Positions 6,511 to 15,776 are shown, counted from the stretch's first letter. The stretch: DNA of 20,612 bases from Rikenellaceae bacterium UBA1749 (GCA_002315675.1 DCHP01000050.1:1-20612), one strand, 5' to 3'. Notes: a model not told the origin generated them from the letters alone. Numbers and translations: made by a program.

Positions 6511-9489
6511 ATGAAAAGATTCTTTTATCCTTTTATTTTGTTGATGCTTATTGCTTGTCAAGAGCAAGGTGGTAAAACTCCTGCTGGATATGTGGACCCA
6601 TTTATTGGAACTGATTTTCATGGTCATACGTTTCCAGGTGCCACTGTTCCATCTGGTTTAGTTCAATTGAGCCCTGACACAGGAACAGAGGGGTGGGACT
6701 GGTGCTCTGGATATCATAGTTCTGATGGCACAATCTTAGGTTTCAGTCATACACATTTAAGTGGTACCGGTGCGTCTGATCTTGGTGATATTCTTTTTAT
6801 GCCTACCAGAACTCCGGCTTTTGTGCCAGGTTCAAAGGATAACACGGATAATGGATACAGATCAAGGTTCAGTCATAAGTTTGAAAAAGCCGAACCAGGT
6901 TATTATTCAGTCTATCTTGATGATGTCAGGGCACTAGTTGAATTATCTGCAACCGCCCATTCGGGAGTCCAGAAATACGGCTTTGAAACAAACGAAGATC
7001 ATTATGTAACAATCGACTTGTCGCATGGAATATATGATATACCGACAGAATGTTTTATAAAGAAAGTCTCAGAATTTGAGCTAGAAGGATATAGAAGATC
7101 TTCTGGATGGGCCGATGACCATACATTGTACTTCTATGTAAAGTTCTCAGGTCCGTTTATATCCATGTCATCCATGGTAGATGATTCTATCTCTTTAGAA
7201 TCAGCTGATAGTGTAAAAGCCGACAGGGTGGTTTCTGTGCTGCAATTTTCCAAGGATTTATATGATTTGCAGATTAATGTCGGCATCTCATATGTTGATA
7301 TTGCAGGCGCAAGGAATAATCTTGAGTCTGAAGTAGGGAATGCCGATTTTGAGACAATAAGGAAAAAAGCATATGAGGATTGGGAGAAAGCTCTTTCCGT
7401 AGTAAAAGTTGAAGGAGACAATGTACGCAAGAAAATCTTCTATACTGCGTTGTATCATTCAATGATTGCCCCATATATCATGTCTGATGTGGACGGTAGG
7501 TATAGAAGTTCCAACAGGAATATATATAAAAGTAATGAACCAAATTATGGGTTATTCTCAACATGGGATACTTTCCGTGCATTACATCCCCTTATGACAA
7601 TTGTTGCTCCAGAAAAGAACAATCAGTTTGTCAATAGTCTTATCCGCTATTATGAGGAATCCGGAAGACTTCCTGTCTGGGACTTGAATATGAGGGAAAA
7701 CTTCTGCATGATTGGTTATCATTCAATTCCGATTATAACGGATGCTTTCTTCAAAGGCGCCAGAATTGATTCTGAGAAAGCTCTTGAAGCCATGATTAAT
7801 AGTTCTACCGAAGATTCGTACCTTGGTCTTGGGGACTATAGATACTATCATTATATGCCTTTTGACCTTCAGCAGAATTCAGTCAGCAAGGCACTTGAAT
7901 TTGCATATGATGACTGGTGTATTGCGAAATTTGCAAAGGCACTTGGCAAAGATGAAATATACAACGAATACATTAAGAGAGCCCAATACTATAAACCGCA
8001 TTTTGATTCTATAGACACTTTCATCAAGGGACGAGATTCTCATGGATGTTTCAGAAAGGATTTCTCTCCTACACAGATTTCAATACTCGGTGTCAACGAT
8101 TTTACTGAGGGTAATTCATGGCATTATTCTTTCTTTGCTCCTCAGGATGTAAATACCCTGATTTCATTAATGGGAGGAGATGAAAAATTTATTGAGAAAT
8201 TGGATGAACTTTTCAATTCTGTGACTGTCACTGATGGTGCAGCACCCGATGTGTCAGGTCTGATTGGTAATTATGCTCATGGAAATGAACCTTCTCACCA
8301 TTCAGCCTATCTATATGCATTTGCTGGGCAACAATGGAAAACTGCAGAGAAGGTTGCCCAGATATGTTCCCAGCTGTACTCGTCTGAACGTGATGGTCTT
8401 TGCGGAAACGAGGATTGCGGACAGATGTCTGCCTGGTATGTAATGAGTTCTATGGGATTCTATGAAGTGACACCAGGCTCCTGCGACTATATCCTTGGAT
8501 CTCCACAGTTTGATACAGTCATAATCAATAACGCAAATGGGAACAGGTTTCAGATAATTGCAGACAATCTATCAGATGATAATATTTATATAGGTGGAGC
8601 TACTTTCAACGGAAACGAATATTCAAAAGGCTATATCACCCATGATATGATTCTATCCGGTGGAACACTTGTCCTTAAAATGCAGGATGAACCGGATAAG
8701 CAATTTGCTCAGATAATAGAGGATAGACCACATTCTGTCATCTCTGACAATGTCTTCACATCTGAGGAACTTCTTTCGGAAATAACATTTGATCCATATA
8801 TTGATGTTGAGGAAAGATTTTTTAAAGATTCAATTGTCATAACGCCGAAATCTGAAAATGATGCTGAGATTTACTATACATTGGACGGCACGATTCCAAC
8901 TGTCAGGGATAATATAGTAAAGGCACCAATTACCTTAAAAGAAGATTGTGTACTTTCACTTGTTGCAAAAGACAGGACTTCGGGTGTACTTAGCAGGTGT
9001 ACAACCGCCAGATTTTATAAGGGACGTATAGAACAGGGTGCTAAGATTACATTTCCTGCTCCTGCAGAACAGTATAGTGGGGAAGGTTCCATAACATTAA
9101 CAGATGGACTAATTGGGGGATCTACCCATGCAAGTGGTAGATGGCTTGGATGGAATGGTGGAAATTTTGAAATTTCGGTTGAACTTCCGACACCCCGTAA
9201 AATCTCTTATGTTGGTGTTGATTTCTATGCATCAGTTGATACATGGATTGCTCTTCCAAAGAATTTTATTGTTGAATTTGAAAGTGATGCTAATGGAAAG
9301 ATCATTTCCAGGGAAGTCATAATCCCTGATGGAACAGACAGGCAAAAAGGAAGTTATCTATTTGGCACGGACTGCGATGTAATAGTAAAGAATCTTAGAA
9401 TAATAATTCCCGAGAATACAATTCCGGCATGGCATCGTTTCCGCGACAATAAGGCATGGATCTTTATAGATGAAATACTGGTAAAGTGA
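6511..9489 (+). CDS. GH92 alpha-mannosidase lipoprotein with C-terminal accessory domains
   Basis: Exported calcium-dependent exo-alpha-mannosidase of glycoside hydrolase family 92, the family used by Bacteroides to trim mannose from N-glycans and yeast mannan. Seen in 992 residues: lipobox LIAC (Cys16); the N-terminal beta-sandwich opening with YVDPFIGT and GFSHTHLSGTG (77-87); the (alpha/alpha)6 catalytic domain to about 760 with TWDTFRALHPL, EGNSWHYSFF (533-542, containing the expected general-acid Glu), GNEPSHHSAYLY (591-602) and GNEDCGQMSAWY (632-643), which in known members carry calcium-binding and catalytic-base residues. After the usual end near residue 765 comes a chitobiase-C-terminal-like module (about 770-838, with IYYTLDGTIPT) and a discoidin/F5-8C-like beta-sandwich (about 845-992). 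The extension makes it longer than the usual ~750-residue enzymes. It has its own promoter, and no terminator is evident before the PAP2 gene. Linkage specificity cannot be read from the sequence. Confidence 0.93.
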   Translation: MKRFFYPFILLMLIACQEQGGKTPAGYVDPFIGTDFHGHTFPGATVPSGLVQLSPDTGTEGWDWCSGYHSSDGTILGFSHTHLSGTGASDLGDILFMPTRTPAFVPGSKDNTDNGYRSRFSHKFEKAEPGYYSVYLDDVRALVELSATAHSGVQKYGFETNEDHYVTIDLSHGIYDIPTECFIKKVSEFELEGYRRSSGWADDHTLYFYVKFSGPFISMSSMVDDSISLESADSVKADRVVSVLQFSKDLYDLQINVGISYVDIAGARNNLESEVGNADFETIRKKAYEDWEKALSVVKVEGDNVRKKIFYTALYHSMIAPYIMSDVDGRYRSSNRNIYKSNEPNYGLFSTWDTFRALHPLMTIVAPEKNNQFVNSLIRYYEESGRLPVWDLNMRENFCMIGYHSIPIITDAFFKGARIDSEKALEAMINSSTEDSYLGLGDYRYYHYMPFDLQQNSVSKALEFAYDDWCIAKFAKALGKDEIYNEYIKRAQYYKPHFDSIDTFIKGRDSHGCFRKDFSPTQISILGVNDFTEGNSWHYSFFAPQDVNTLISLMGGDEKFIEKLDELFNSVTVTDGAAPDVSGLIGNYAHGNEPSHHSAYLYAFAGQQWKTAEKVAQICSQLYSSERDGLCGNEDCGQMSAWYVMSSMGFYEVTPGSCDYILGSPQFDTVIINNANGNRFQIIADNLSDDNIYIGGATFNGNEYSKGYITHDMILSGGTLVLKMQDEPDKQFAQIIEDRPHSVISDNVFTSEELLSEITFDPYIDVEERFFKDSIVITPKSENDAEIYYTLDGTIPTVRDNIVKAPITLKEDCVLSLVAKDRTSGVLSRCTTARFYKGRIEQGAKITFPAPAEQYSGEGSITLTDGLIGGSTHASGRWLGWNGGNFEISVELPTPRKISYVGVDFYASVDTWIALPKNFIVEFESDANGKIISREVIIPDGTDRQKGSYLFGTDCDVIVKNLRIIIPENTIPAWHRFRDNKAWIFIDEILVK

Positions 9490-9554
9490 TATTTTGTGCA
9501 GACGCGTTAAGCATTATTACTGAAAAAGCATAGTAAAAACAGGTATATTAATTG

Positions 9555-10142
9555 ATGGAACCATATAAGTTTGACATAGACCTTTTCCTTTCTCTAAACG
9601 GGGATTGCGGAAATTTCATTGATCAGATGATGTATATCATTTCGCATGAGTATACATGGATTCCTTTGTACTTAGTTGTTCTTTTATGTGTAATATACCG
9701 CAAAGGCTGGAAAACAGGCATGGTGCTATTGCTCCTTTGTGTTGTTGCAGTTGGATTTGCAGATCAGACTGCTACCCAGATGAAACATTTTTTCCCTAAA
9801 CTAAGGCCAACTCATTACCCGCCCCTTAGTGGCATGGTCCATACGGTTAATGGCTATGTCGGAGGATTGTATTGTACTGTCAGTTCTCATGCAGCGAATT
9901 CGCTCGCATTTGTTATAATATCTTCCTTCTTTGTCAGAAAGAGGATGTATACGATAGTATTGTCAGTCTGGTTGCTTGTTGTCTGCTATTCACGAATCTA
10001 TCTTGGTGTGCATTATCCAACAGACATTCTTTTAGGACTATTGGATGGTACGTTATATTCATTTATAGTGATATTTATATATAACAAGTATATTCGTTCC
10101 AAGCTTGGATTGAAGTTCAATACAGAAGGGAACGACAAGTAG
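9555..10142 (+). CDS. PAP2-family membrane phosphatase (possible undecaprenyl-diphosphate or lipid phosphatase)
   Basis: 195-residue integral membrane protein of the type 2 phosphatidic acid phosphatase family. The three signature motifs are present: C1 as K77-x6-R84-P85 (KHFFPKLRP), C2 as SSHAAN (110-115, replacing the common PSGH but keeping the catalytic-type His112), and C3 as SRIYLGVHYPTD (146-157) with Arg147 and nucleophile-type His153. Hydrophobic segments lie around 35-48, 55-70, 115-127, 131-146 and 163-178. Family members dephosphorylate undecaprenyl diphosphate, phosphatidylglycerol phosphate or lipid A. ATG 9555 is preferred over the in-frame TTG at 9552. It lies 65 bases after the GH92 gene and 50 before the YfhO-like gene. 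The UppP gene in the same run suggests a lipid-carrier role (inference). Confidence 0.88.
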   Translation: MEPYKFDIDLFLSLNGDCGNFIDQMMYIISHEYTWIPLYLVVLLCVIYRKGWKTGMVLLLLCVVAVGFADQTATQMKHFFPKLRPTHYPPLSGMVHTVNGYVGGLYCTVSSHAANSLAFVIISSFFVRKRMYTIVLSVWLLVVCYSRIYLGVHYPTDILLGLLDGTLYSFIVIFIYNKYIRSKLGLKFNTEGNDK

Positions 10143-10192
10143 TAGATAATTTAGCATTAATTACAGGAAACTTAAATAAAGAAGAATCTGAA

Positions 10193-12583
10193 ATGATCAA
10201 GGAAATATTTAGGAAATCAATACCCCATATTGTAGCGTTAATTATTTTCGCCGCAATATCTGCATTCTTTTTTAAGCCCCAGTATTCTGGAAAAGTCTTA
10301 AGTCAGGTGGATATCATCCAGGCAACAGGAATGAGTGCTGATATTGATGATCACATTGCAAAATATGGAGAGCATCCCCAGTGGTCTGGGAGAGACTTCT
10401 GTGGCATGCCAGCCTACCTTATAAAAATGAATTATGATGGTCGATATATCAAGGAATTATCATCATTGGCATATTTTTTAGGTCAGCCGGCATCTTTTCT
10501 TTGGGTTGCCATGGCAACTTTCTATTTCATGCTATGCTTGATGGGAATAAATCCATGGCTTGCAATAGTTGGCGGAATCGGTTATGGCTTGTCGACGTAT
10601 TTCCCTCAAATTATTGTGGCTGGCCATATCACAAAAATGATGGCATTAGCCTGGGTCCCTGGATTGATCGGCTCTGTGTGGTATGCTTATCGGAAAAACA
10701 AATACCTTGGTTCAGCACTGGCCGGTATCTTTGCCGCTATTGAAATATCAACATCACATCCTCAGATTACCTATTATTTTCTGTTTGTAATATTGGCTAT
10801 TGCAGTTAATGAACTTGTATTGGCTATCCGTTCCGGAAAGATAAAAGAGTTTGGTATAACTTCCATTCTTCTTCTGTTTGCAGCCGTATTATCTATAGGC
10901 GCCAATTCTGTTCAACTATATTACATAATGGACCATACCCCAGAAACAACACGTGGAGTAAGCGAACTAAGGGATGTAAAGGAAAAACATCCGGATGGAG
11001 GACTGGAAAAAGGCTATGCGATGCAATGGAGTTATGGCAAGGCAGAAACCTTCAATCTATTTATCCCTAATTTTAAAGGTCAGGGATCTTCTTCTGGTTT
11101 CAGCTCTGATGGCCAGGTTGCAGAGGCACTTAAAAAATACAATGTTCAGGCAGAACAGGTAGCAAAACAGCTTCCATCATATTGGGGAGATCAGCCATTT
11201 ACTATGGGACCTATGTACATGGGAGCTTTGCTGATTTTTCTGGCATTTTTTGCCATCCTGATATTGCCTGCTTCAGAGTGGATATGGATTGTTGTCTCGT
11301 CAGTCTTTGCCATGTTTCTTGCCTGGGGTAATAATCTGGACTGGTTCAATGATTTTATGTTTAGATATCTTCCTTTGTACAATAAGTTCAGAACTCCTTC
11401 AATGGCTCTTGTCGTTGCTGAATGGGCAATTCCTACACTTGCAGTACTTGCTCTTGTGAAAGTACAGAATGAAGGAATAACCAAAGAAAAATTCAAAAAA
11501 TCATTGTATGTATCAACTTCCGTTTTAGCCGGTATAGCATTGATATCTGCAGTGATTCTTCCATCGAGACTGGACTTCGTAGGTGTGAATGATGCTCTTA
11601 TGGGACTTCCAGATGATATCTTAAATGCAATGAATATTGAAAGGGCAAGTATGCTCAGGTCAGATGCAATGCGTTCTTTGATATTTGTAATAATAGGTGC
11701 TTTTTCCTTGTATCTGATTTATTTTAAAAAGATTCAGCTTAAATATATTATTGCCGTAATAACTGTTGTCGTGTTGATAGACTTATGGTCTGTCGATACG
11801 AGAATGGTAGGATGGGATAATTTCTCAAAGGCAGCCAAGGAACAGACAATTTCCATGTCTGATAATGATAAACTTATTCTTCAGGACAGTACAAACTATA
11901 GAGTTGCGAATTTTACAGTTAATCCTTTTTCGGATGCAACGACATCATATTACCACAGGTCAATAGGCGGTTATCATGCAGCAAAGCTGAGAAGATATCA
12001 GGATCTTATAGACCGGTATCTCTCTAAATCAGACATCAATATATTCAGTATGCTCAATACTAAATATTTCATTACCGATAAAGGTGTTTCCGTGAATGAC
12101 AGTGCTATAGGAAATGCGTGGTTTGTTAACTCTGTGAAATGGGTGAATGGGGCTGATGAAGAACTCGATGCATTGTCCTCACAGAACGGATTCATTCCAA
12201 GGAGGGAGGCTGTAATCGATTCTAGATTCAAAGATGCAGTGTCTCAATCCATTGTAGACTCTTCAGCTACATTATCACTTGTTGATTACAAAGTAAATAG
12301 ATTGACATACAAATCAAGGAGCAACCAAGATGGTGTTGCTGTATTTTCTGAAATCTATTATCCAAAGGGATGGACAGTAACCATAGATGGCGTGGAATCT
12401 GATTATTTCAGAGCAGATTACGTGCTGAGAGCAATGAATATACCCGCTGGTGAACATACCATTGTATGGAGTTTCGCGGCTCCTCACTTTACTCTTCTCC
12501 TTTGGATCACAAGGATCTCATCTATTGTATTATTACTGTCTGTGATTGCATTGACGATCTTGAAGATTAAAAAGGCTTTGTAA
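10193..12583 (+). CDS. YfhO-family polytopic membrane protein (GT-C-like)
   Basis: 796-residue protein with one N-terminal hydrophobic helix (about 12-27), a polar loop rich in Asp (SQVDIIQATGMSADIDD) and WSGRDFCGMPAY, then many transmembrane segments to about residue 540, a large extracytoplasmic domain, and a final helix (about 770-790) followed by a KIKKAL tail. The pattern (Asp-bearing first loop, GYGLSTYFPQIIVAGHITKM, and a C-terminal YYPKGWTVTIDG plus PAGEHTIVWSF module) is that of the bacterial YfhO family. In Gram-positives YfhO is implicated in adding sugars from an undecaprenyl carrier to lipoteichoic acid. In Bacteroidetes the acceptor is not established. It is 13 bases upstream of ftsX, so probably co-transcribed. 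Confidence 0.85.
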   Translation: MIKEIFRKSIPHIVALIIFAAISAFFFKPQYSGKVLSQVDIIQATGMSADIDDHIAKYGEHPQWSGRDFCGMPAYLIKMNYDGRYIKELSSLAYFLGQPASFLWVAMATFYFMLCLMGINPWLAIVGGIGYGLSTYFPQIIVAGHITKMMALAWVPGLIGSVWYAYRKNKYLGSALAGIFAAIEISTSHPQITYYFLFVILAIAVNELVLAIRSGKIKEFGITSILLLFAAVLSIGANSVQLYYIMDHTPETTRGVSELRDVKEKHPDGGLEKGYAMQWSYGKAETFNLFIPNFKGQGSSSGFSSDGQVAEALKKYNVQAEQVAKQLPSYWGDQPFTMGPMYMGALLIFLAFFAILILPASEWIWIVVSSVFAMFLAWGNNLDWFNDFMFRYLPLYNKFRTPSMALVVAEWAIPTLAVLALVKVQNEGITKEKFKKSLYVSTSVLAGIALISAVILPSRLDFVGVNDALMGLPDDILNAMNIERASMLRSDAMRSLIFVIIGAFSLYLIYFKKIQLKYIIAVITVVVLIDLWSVDTRMVGWDNFSKAAKEQTISMSDNDKLILQDSTNYRVANFTVNPFSDATTSYYHRSIGGYHAAKLRRYQDLIDRYLSKSDINIFSMLNTKYFITDKGVSVNDSAIGNAWFVNSVKWVNGADEELDALSSQNGFIPRREAVIDSRFKDAVSQSIVDSSATLSLVDYKVNRLTYKSRSNQDGVAVFSEIYYPKGWTVTIDGVESDYFRADYVLRAMNIPAGEHTIVWSFAAPHFTLLLWITRISSIVLLLSVIALTILKIKKAL

Positions 12584-12596
12584 TATTGGAACAGAA

Positions 12597-13409
12597 ATGA
12601 AAATTAGAACCTTTTTTATAACATACTTTGCCCCATGTGCATTATTATTGCTTACGGCCCAATTGTCTTTCAATATTCTTACCAGTTTCAAGCATAGAGA
12701 AGATAGTATTGGGTCCCTGCAATTGATGATAATGCTGGATCAGGATTTGAACGAAGAGTCAGTTTCTTCGGCTTTATCAATGGTTCAGAATATTACAAGG
12801 GAAAAAGTAACTATGATAACACCGGATGAAGAACTTGAACGTTTCAAATCAAAGTTCGGGATTGATGTTATGTCTGTTCTTTCCGATAATCCATTCGGGG
12901 TTACCCTTGCAACTTCCATTAATTTTCAGGATGATCCGCTTATTGTCAAGACTCAGATCAGTAGGATAAAGGGAGTGCATTCTTTGGCATATCCCGATGC
13001 GAAAAGGAATGAAATAAATGTTTCTTTCGAGGACAATCATACTAAGAATAAATTGCTTGCAGTCGTGCTTTCAATATCATTTTTACTTGTTGTATGGTTG
13101 TCTGAGCATTTTGAGGTAACGGCTAATCTGGATATTATTTCAGAAAGGAAGGCATCCAGAGTTCCAATTTCAGTAATCAGAAACTCATTCTGTGTAAGGG
13201 CATTTGTCAAAGGAACATTGGTCGGACTGATGGCGGCTATACTGTTTATCGCCCTTCGTATGGCTCTTTCTATGAACAGACAAATAGATGTAATGATTGA
13301 TTTTGATAAATGCCTGATGATATCGGCATTTACTATTGTCTATTCACTAATTATTACATTGATTATGCAATATTTAGCTTTTGATATTGATACAAATAGA
13401 ATAAAATAA
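12597..13409 (+). CDS. ftsX: FtsX-like cell-division ABC-transporter-type membrane protein
   Basis: Membrane partner of the FtsE ATPase; FtsEX relays division signals across the membrane to septal peptidoglycan hydrolases. Seen in 270 residues: a cytoplasmic N-terminus, TM1 (about 10-27), a periplasmic loop with LDQDLNEESVSSAL and the family motif DNPFGVTL (97-104), then TM2 (about 152-168), TM3 (about 204-222) and TM4 (about 238-258). This one-plus-three layout is typical of FtsX. No ftsE is adjacent, which is usual in Bacteroidales, where ftsX sits with a DUF3098 gene and uppP. It is 13 bases after the YfhO-like gene and one base before the DUF3098 gene, so clearly within the same transcript. 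Confidence 0.88.
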   Translation: MKIRTFFITYFAPCALLLLTAQLSFNILTSFKHREDSIGSLQLMIMLDQDLNEESVSSALSMVQNITREKVTMITPDEELERFKSKFGIDVMSVLSDNPFGVTLATSINFQDDPLIVKTQISRIKGVHSLAYPDAKRNEINVSFEDNHTKNKLLAVVLSISFLLVVWLSEHFEVTANLDIISERKASRVPISVIRNSFCVRAFVKGTLVGLMAAILFIALRMALSMNRQIDVMIDFDKCLMISAFTIVYSLIITLIMQYLAFDIDTNRIK

Positions 13410-13410
13410 G

Positions 13411-13659
13411 ATGAAAACTACTTACAAAAGTGAGGAAAAGACAGTGATGCCTCTTGGAAGAAAGAATCACATTATCATTGGTGTTGCTATACTATTATTG
13501 GTCGTTGGTTTTGTCCTTTTATCAGGTGGTGGAACGGATAATCCCAATGAATTCAATTATGACATTTTTTCAGTTAGAAGATTAGTGGTTGCGCCGATAG
13601 TTCTGGTTGCTGGCTATGTCCTTGTTGGAGTCGGCATAATGAAAAAATTTAAGGATTAG
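13411..13659 (+). CDS. DUF3098 small membrane protein
   Basis: 82-residue protein with two transmembrane helices (about 19-38 and 58-76) separated by a polar loop carrying the family pattern NEFNYDIFSVRRLVVAPIV. Both ends are probably cytoplasmic (KSEEKT... and KKFKD). This matches the uncharacterized DUF3098 family found between ftsX and uppP in Bacteroidetes. It begins one base after the ftsX stop and ends 27 bases before uppP. Function is unknown; the fixed neighbourhood suggests a link to division or cell-wall precursor recycling (inference). Confidence 0.85.
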   Translation: MKTTYKSEEKTVMPLGRKNHIIIGVAILLLVVGFVLLSGGGTDNPNEFNYDIFSVRRLVVAPIVLVAGYVLVGVGIMKKFKD

Positions 13660-13686
13660 AAGATAGAAAAAATAGTTTGAAGTATT

Positions 13687-14481
13687 ATGGATTGGATACA
13701 TGCTTTTTTTATGGGATTGGTTCAGGGGCTGACAGAATTCTTGCCTGTTAGTTCAAGTGGACATCTGCAAATAGCTCAGTCAATTTTAGGCGTGGAAATC
13801 AGTGAATCAGCAACATTGACATTTGACATTGTTGTTCATGCTGCAACAGTTCTTGCGACTATTGTTGTTTTCTGGGGTGAAATATTGAAACTTTTATCCG
13901 GTATTCTGAAGTTCAGATACAATGAAGAGACAATTTATGTATTAAAGATATGTGTCTCAATGATTCCAGTATTTGTAGTTGGTGTGTTTTTCAAGGATCA
14001 TGTGGAAAGTCTGTTCTCAAATACATGCTTTTTTGTCGGGTGCATGTTGCTTGTAACTGCTTCACTTCTTGCATTCTCCTATTTCTATAAACCTAAAAAA
14101 TCCCGTGAAATAACGTACCTTGATGCCTTTATTATCGGAATTGCTCAGGCAATAGCTGTAATTCCAGGTATTTCAAGGTCAGGATCGACAATATCTACAG
14201 GAATGATTCTTGGAAATGACAAGAAATCACTTGCAAGGTTCTCATTTTTGATGGTTTTGGTCCCTATACTTGGTCAGGCTTTCCTTAGTCTTCTTAAAGG
14301 CGAGTTCACTCCAGAGCAATCCGGAATTTCTTATATGTCTTTACTGATAGGTTTCCTTGCGGCCTTTTTCTCTGGCCTTTTTGCCTGCAAAGTGATGATA
14401 TCCATTGTTGCCAGAGGAAAATTGATCTGGTTCTCAGTATATTGTGTCCTCATAGGTGTAATAGCAATTATTTTTGGTTAA
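13687..14481 (+). CDS. uppP: Undecaprenyl-diphosphate phosphatase UppP (BacA)
   Basis: Integral membrane enzyme that removes a phosphate from undecaprenyl diphosphate, regenerating the lipid carrier for peptidoglycan and surface glycan synthesis and giving bacitracin tolerance. Seen in 264 residues: the first catalytic motif QGLTEFLPVSSSGHL (13-27), with Glu17 and His26, and the second PGISRSGST (160-168), with Arg164. The first position of the (E/Q)xxxE motif is Gln13, an accepted family variant. Multiple hydrophobic helices span the length, and the size is normal for the family. It lies 27 bases after the DUF3098 gene and 18 before the CBM9-like gene. Confidence 0.95.
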   Translation: MDWIHAFFMGLVQGLTEFLPVSSSGHLQIAQSILGVEISESATLTFDIVVHAATVLATIVVFWGEILKLLSGILKFRYNEETIYVLKICVSMIPVFVVGVFFKDHVESLFSNTCFFVGCMLLVTASLLAFSYFYKPKKSREITYLDAFIIGIAQAIAVIPGISRSGSTISTGMILGNDKKSLARFSFLMVLVPILGQAFLSLLKGEFTPEQSGISYMSLLIGFLAAFFSGLFACKVMISIVARGKLIWFSVYCVLIGVIAIIFG

Positions 14482-14499
14482 ACTTTAAAATTATATAGC

Positions 14500-15744
14500 G
14501 TGAAATTCAAGATCTTATCGTTTTTATCATTCTTTTTCTTCGTTTATTCAGCCAATGCTGTTGAATTCGAACCTTATTTTCCTTTTCTTAATTTGTCATA
14601 TATAGTCTATCAGGCTCCGCAGCCTATTGAGATAGATGGAAATATCTATACACCGGAGTGGGAAAAGGCCACGTGGACTGAGGACTTTCAGGATATCAGA
14701 GGTGAAAGGCATCCTGAAAAACCCAAATACAGAACAAGAGCCAAGATGCTCTGGGATAGGAATTACCTGTATATTGCAGTTGAAATAGAAGAACCACATA
14801 TTTGGGCGACAATTACTGAACGCGACAAGGTTATTTATAATGACAATGACATAGAAGTCTTTATAGATCCGACTGGAAATGGAAAGCAATATCGTGAATT
14901 TGAATTCAATGCGTTCAACTCACAGTGGGAACTTCTATTGACTTCTCCTCCATACAGAGGAGGTACGTCTTTTACTGAGTGGGACTGTAAAGGCCTTAAA
15001 ACAGCTGTAAAATTATATGGGACAATTAACGATCCAAGTGATACGGATGAGAAATGGACATTCGAAGCCGCAATTCCTTTTTCTTCATTAGGATTTGTCA
15101 GACCGGGATCTCAATGGAGACTTAATTTTTCACGTGTCGAATGGCTGAAGGTGATTGTTGAAAATGGTAAGTATAAGAAGATTGAAGGAACAAACAGATT
15201 CGGCTTTGAAGAGAACTGGTTGTGGGCCCCAACAGGTGCAATTGATGCTCATCGTCCTGAGAGATGGGGCTGGATTCAATTCGCAGGTACGATAGTTGGT
15301 GAAGGCAAGGAGGAATTCAACTGGAACAATGGTCATGAATATAAGGAAGCTTTGTGGACTATTTCAAACCGCATTCAGCAATATACTTTCCTGACAGGAA
15401 AAATGCCTAAAACTTTTGAAGACCTTGAACTTGACAATCCAATGGGTATCAAGTATATTCCTCTTGAAGACAAGGAATTCTATTTATCAGTTGTTTCTGA
15501 TATGGGAACAACATATACTTTGACAAACGAGGGTGTGATGAAATCTTCAATAAACAGGGAAAAATTAAAGAGGATGATGGAACTTGGTGGAAGAACTCCT
15601 GGCGTTAATCCTTATGCTCCGAACTGGTTGGGAACAGCCCCCGCTGACAGTATTAGTGGATGGTATCAGAAATCATTACAGATGCGCAGAAAGATGAATC
15701 CAGGCCCGATAGATACACTTAAAGTTTTGAGGAATTTCTACTAG
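14500..15744 (+). CDS. Secreted protein with CBM9/DOMON-like carbohydrate-binding domain
   Basis: 414 residues with a GTG start at 14500 followed immediately by a Sec signal peptide (KFKILSFLSFFFFVYSANA, cleaved after about residue 20, no lipobox), which supports that start. Residues about 40-262 match the CBM9-like fold: IEIDGNIYTPEWEKATWTED, AKMLWDRNYLYIAVEIEEPH (81-100), NDIEVFIDPTGNGKQYREFE (116-135), WTFEAAIPFSSLG (186-198) and WRLNFSRVEW. The remaining ~150 residues hold no domain I recognise. CBM9 modules bind sugar chain ends; standalone proteins of this type are common in Bacteroidetes and uncharacterized. It is 18 bases after uppP and is the last gene before a strong hairpin. It is likely periplasmic or surface-exposed; a carbohydrate ligand is inferred only from the domain. 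Confidence 0.82.
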   Translation: MKFKILSFLSFFFFVYSANAVEFEPYFPFLNLSYIVYQAPQPIEIDGNIYTPEWEKATWTEDFQDIRGERHPEKPKYRTRAKMLWDRNYLYIAVEIEEPHIWATITERDKVIYNDNDIEVFIDPTGNGKQYREFEFNAFNSQWELLLTSPPYRGGTSFTEWDCKGLKTAVKLYGTINDPSDTDEKWTFEAAIPFSSLGFVRPGSQWRLNFSRVEWLKVIVENGKYKKIEGTNRFGFEENWLWAPTGAIDAHRPERWGWIQFAGTIVGEGKEEFNWNNGHEYKEALWTISNRIQQYTFLTGKMPKTFEDLELDNPMGIKYIPLEDKEFYLSVVSDMGTTYTLTNEGVMKSSINREKLKRMMELGGRTPGVNPYAPNWLGTAPADSISGWYQKSLQMRRKMNPGPIDTLKVLRNFY

Positions 15745-15776
15745 AATTCATTTCCAATAGAACACATAACTTCGAT

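Noticed and set aside
9552..9554. TTG as the start of the PAP2 gene
   Set aside because: An ATG follows directly in frame at 9555 and is the simpler start.
13723..13725. Gln13 in UppP in place of the first Glu of E. coli UppP as a possible inactivating change
   Set aside because: The family motif is known as (E/Q)xxxE, and Glu17, His26 and Arg164 are all present, so the enzyme is expected to be active.
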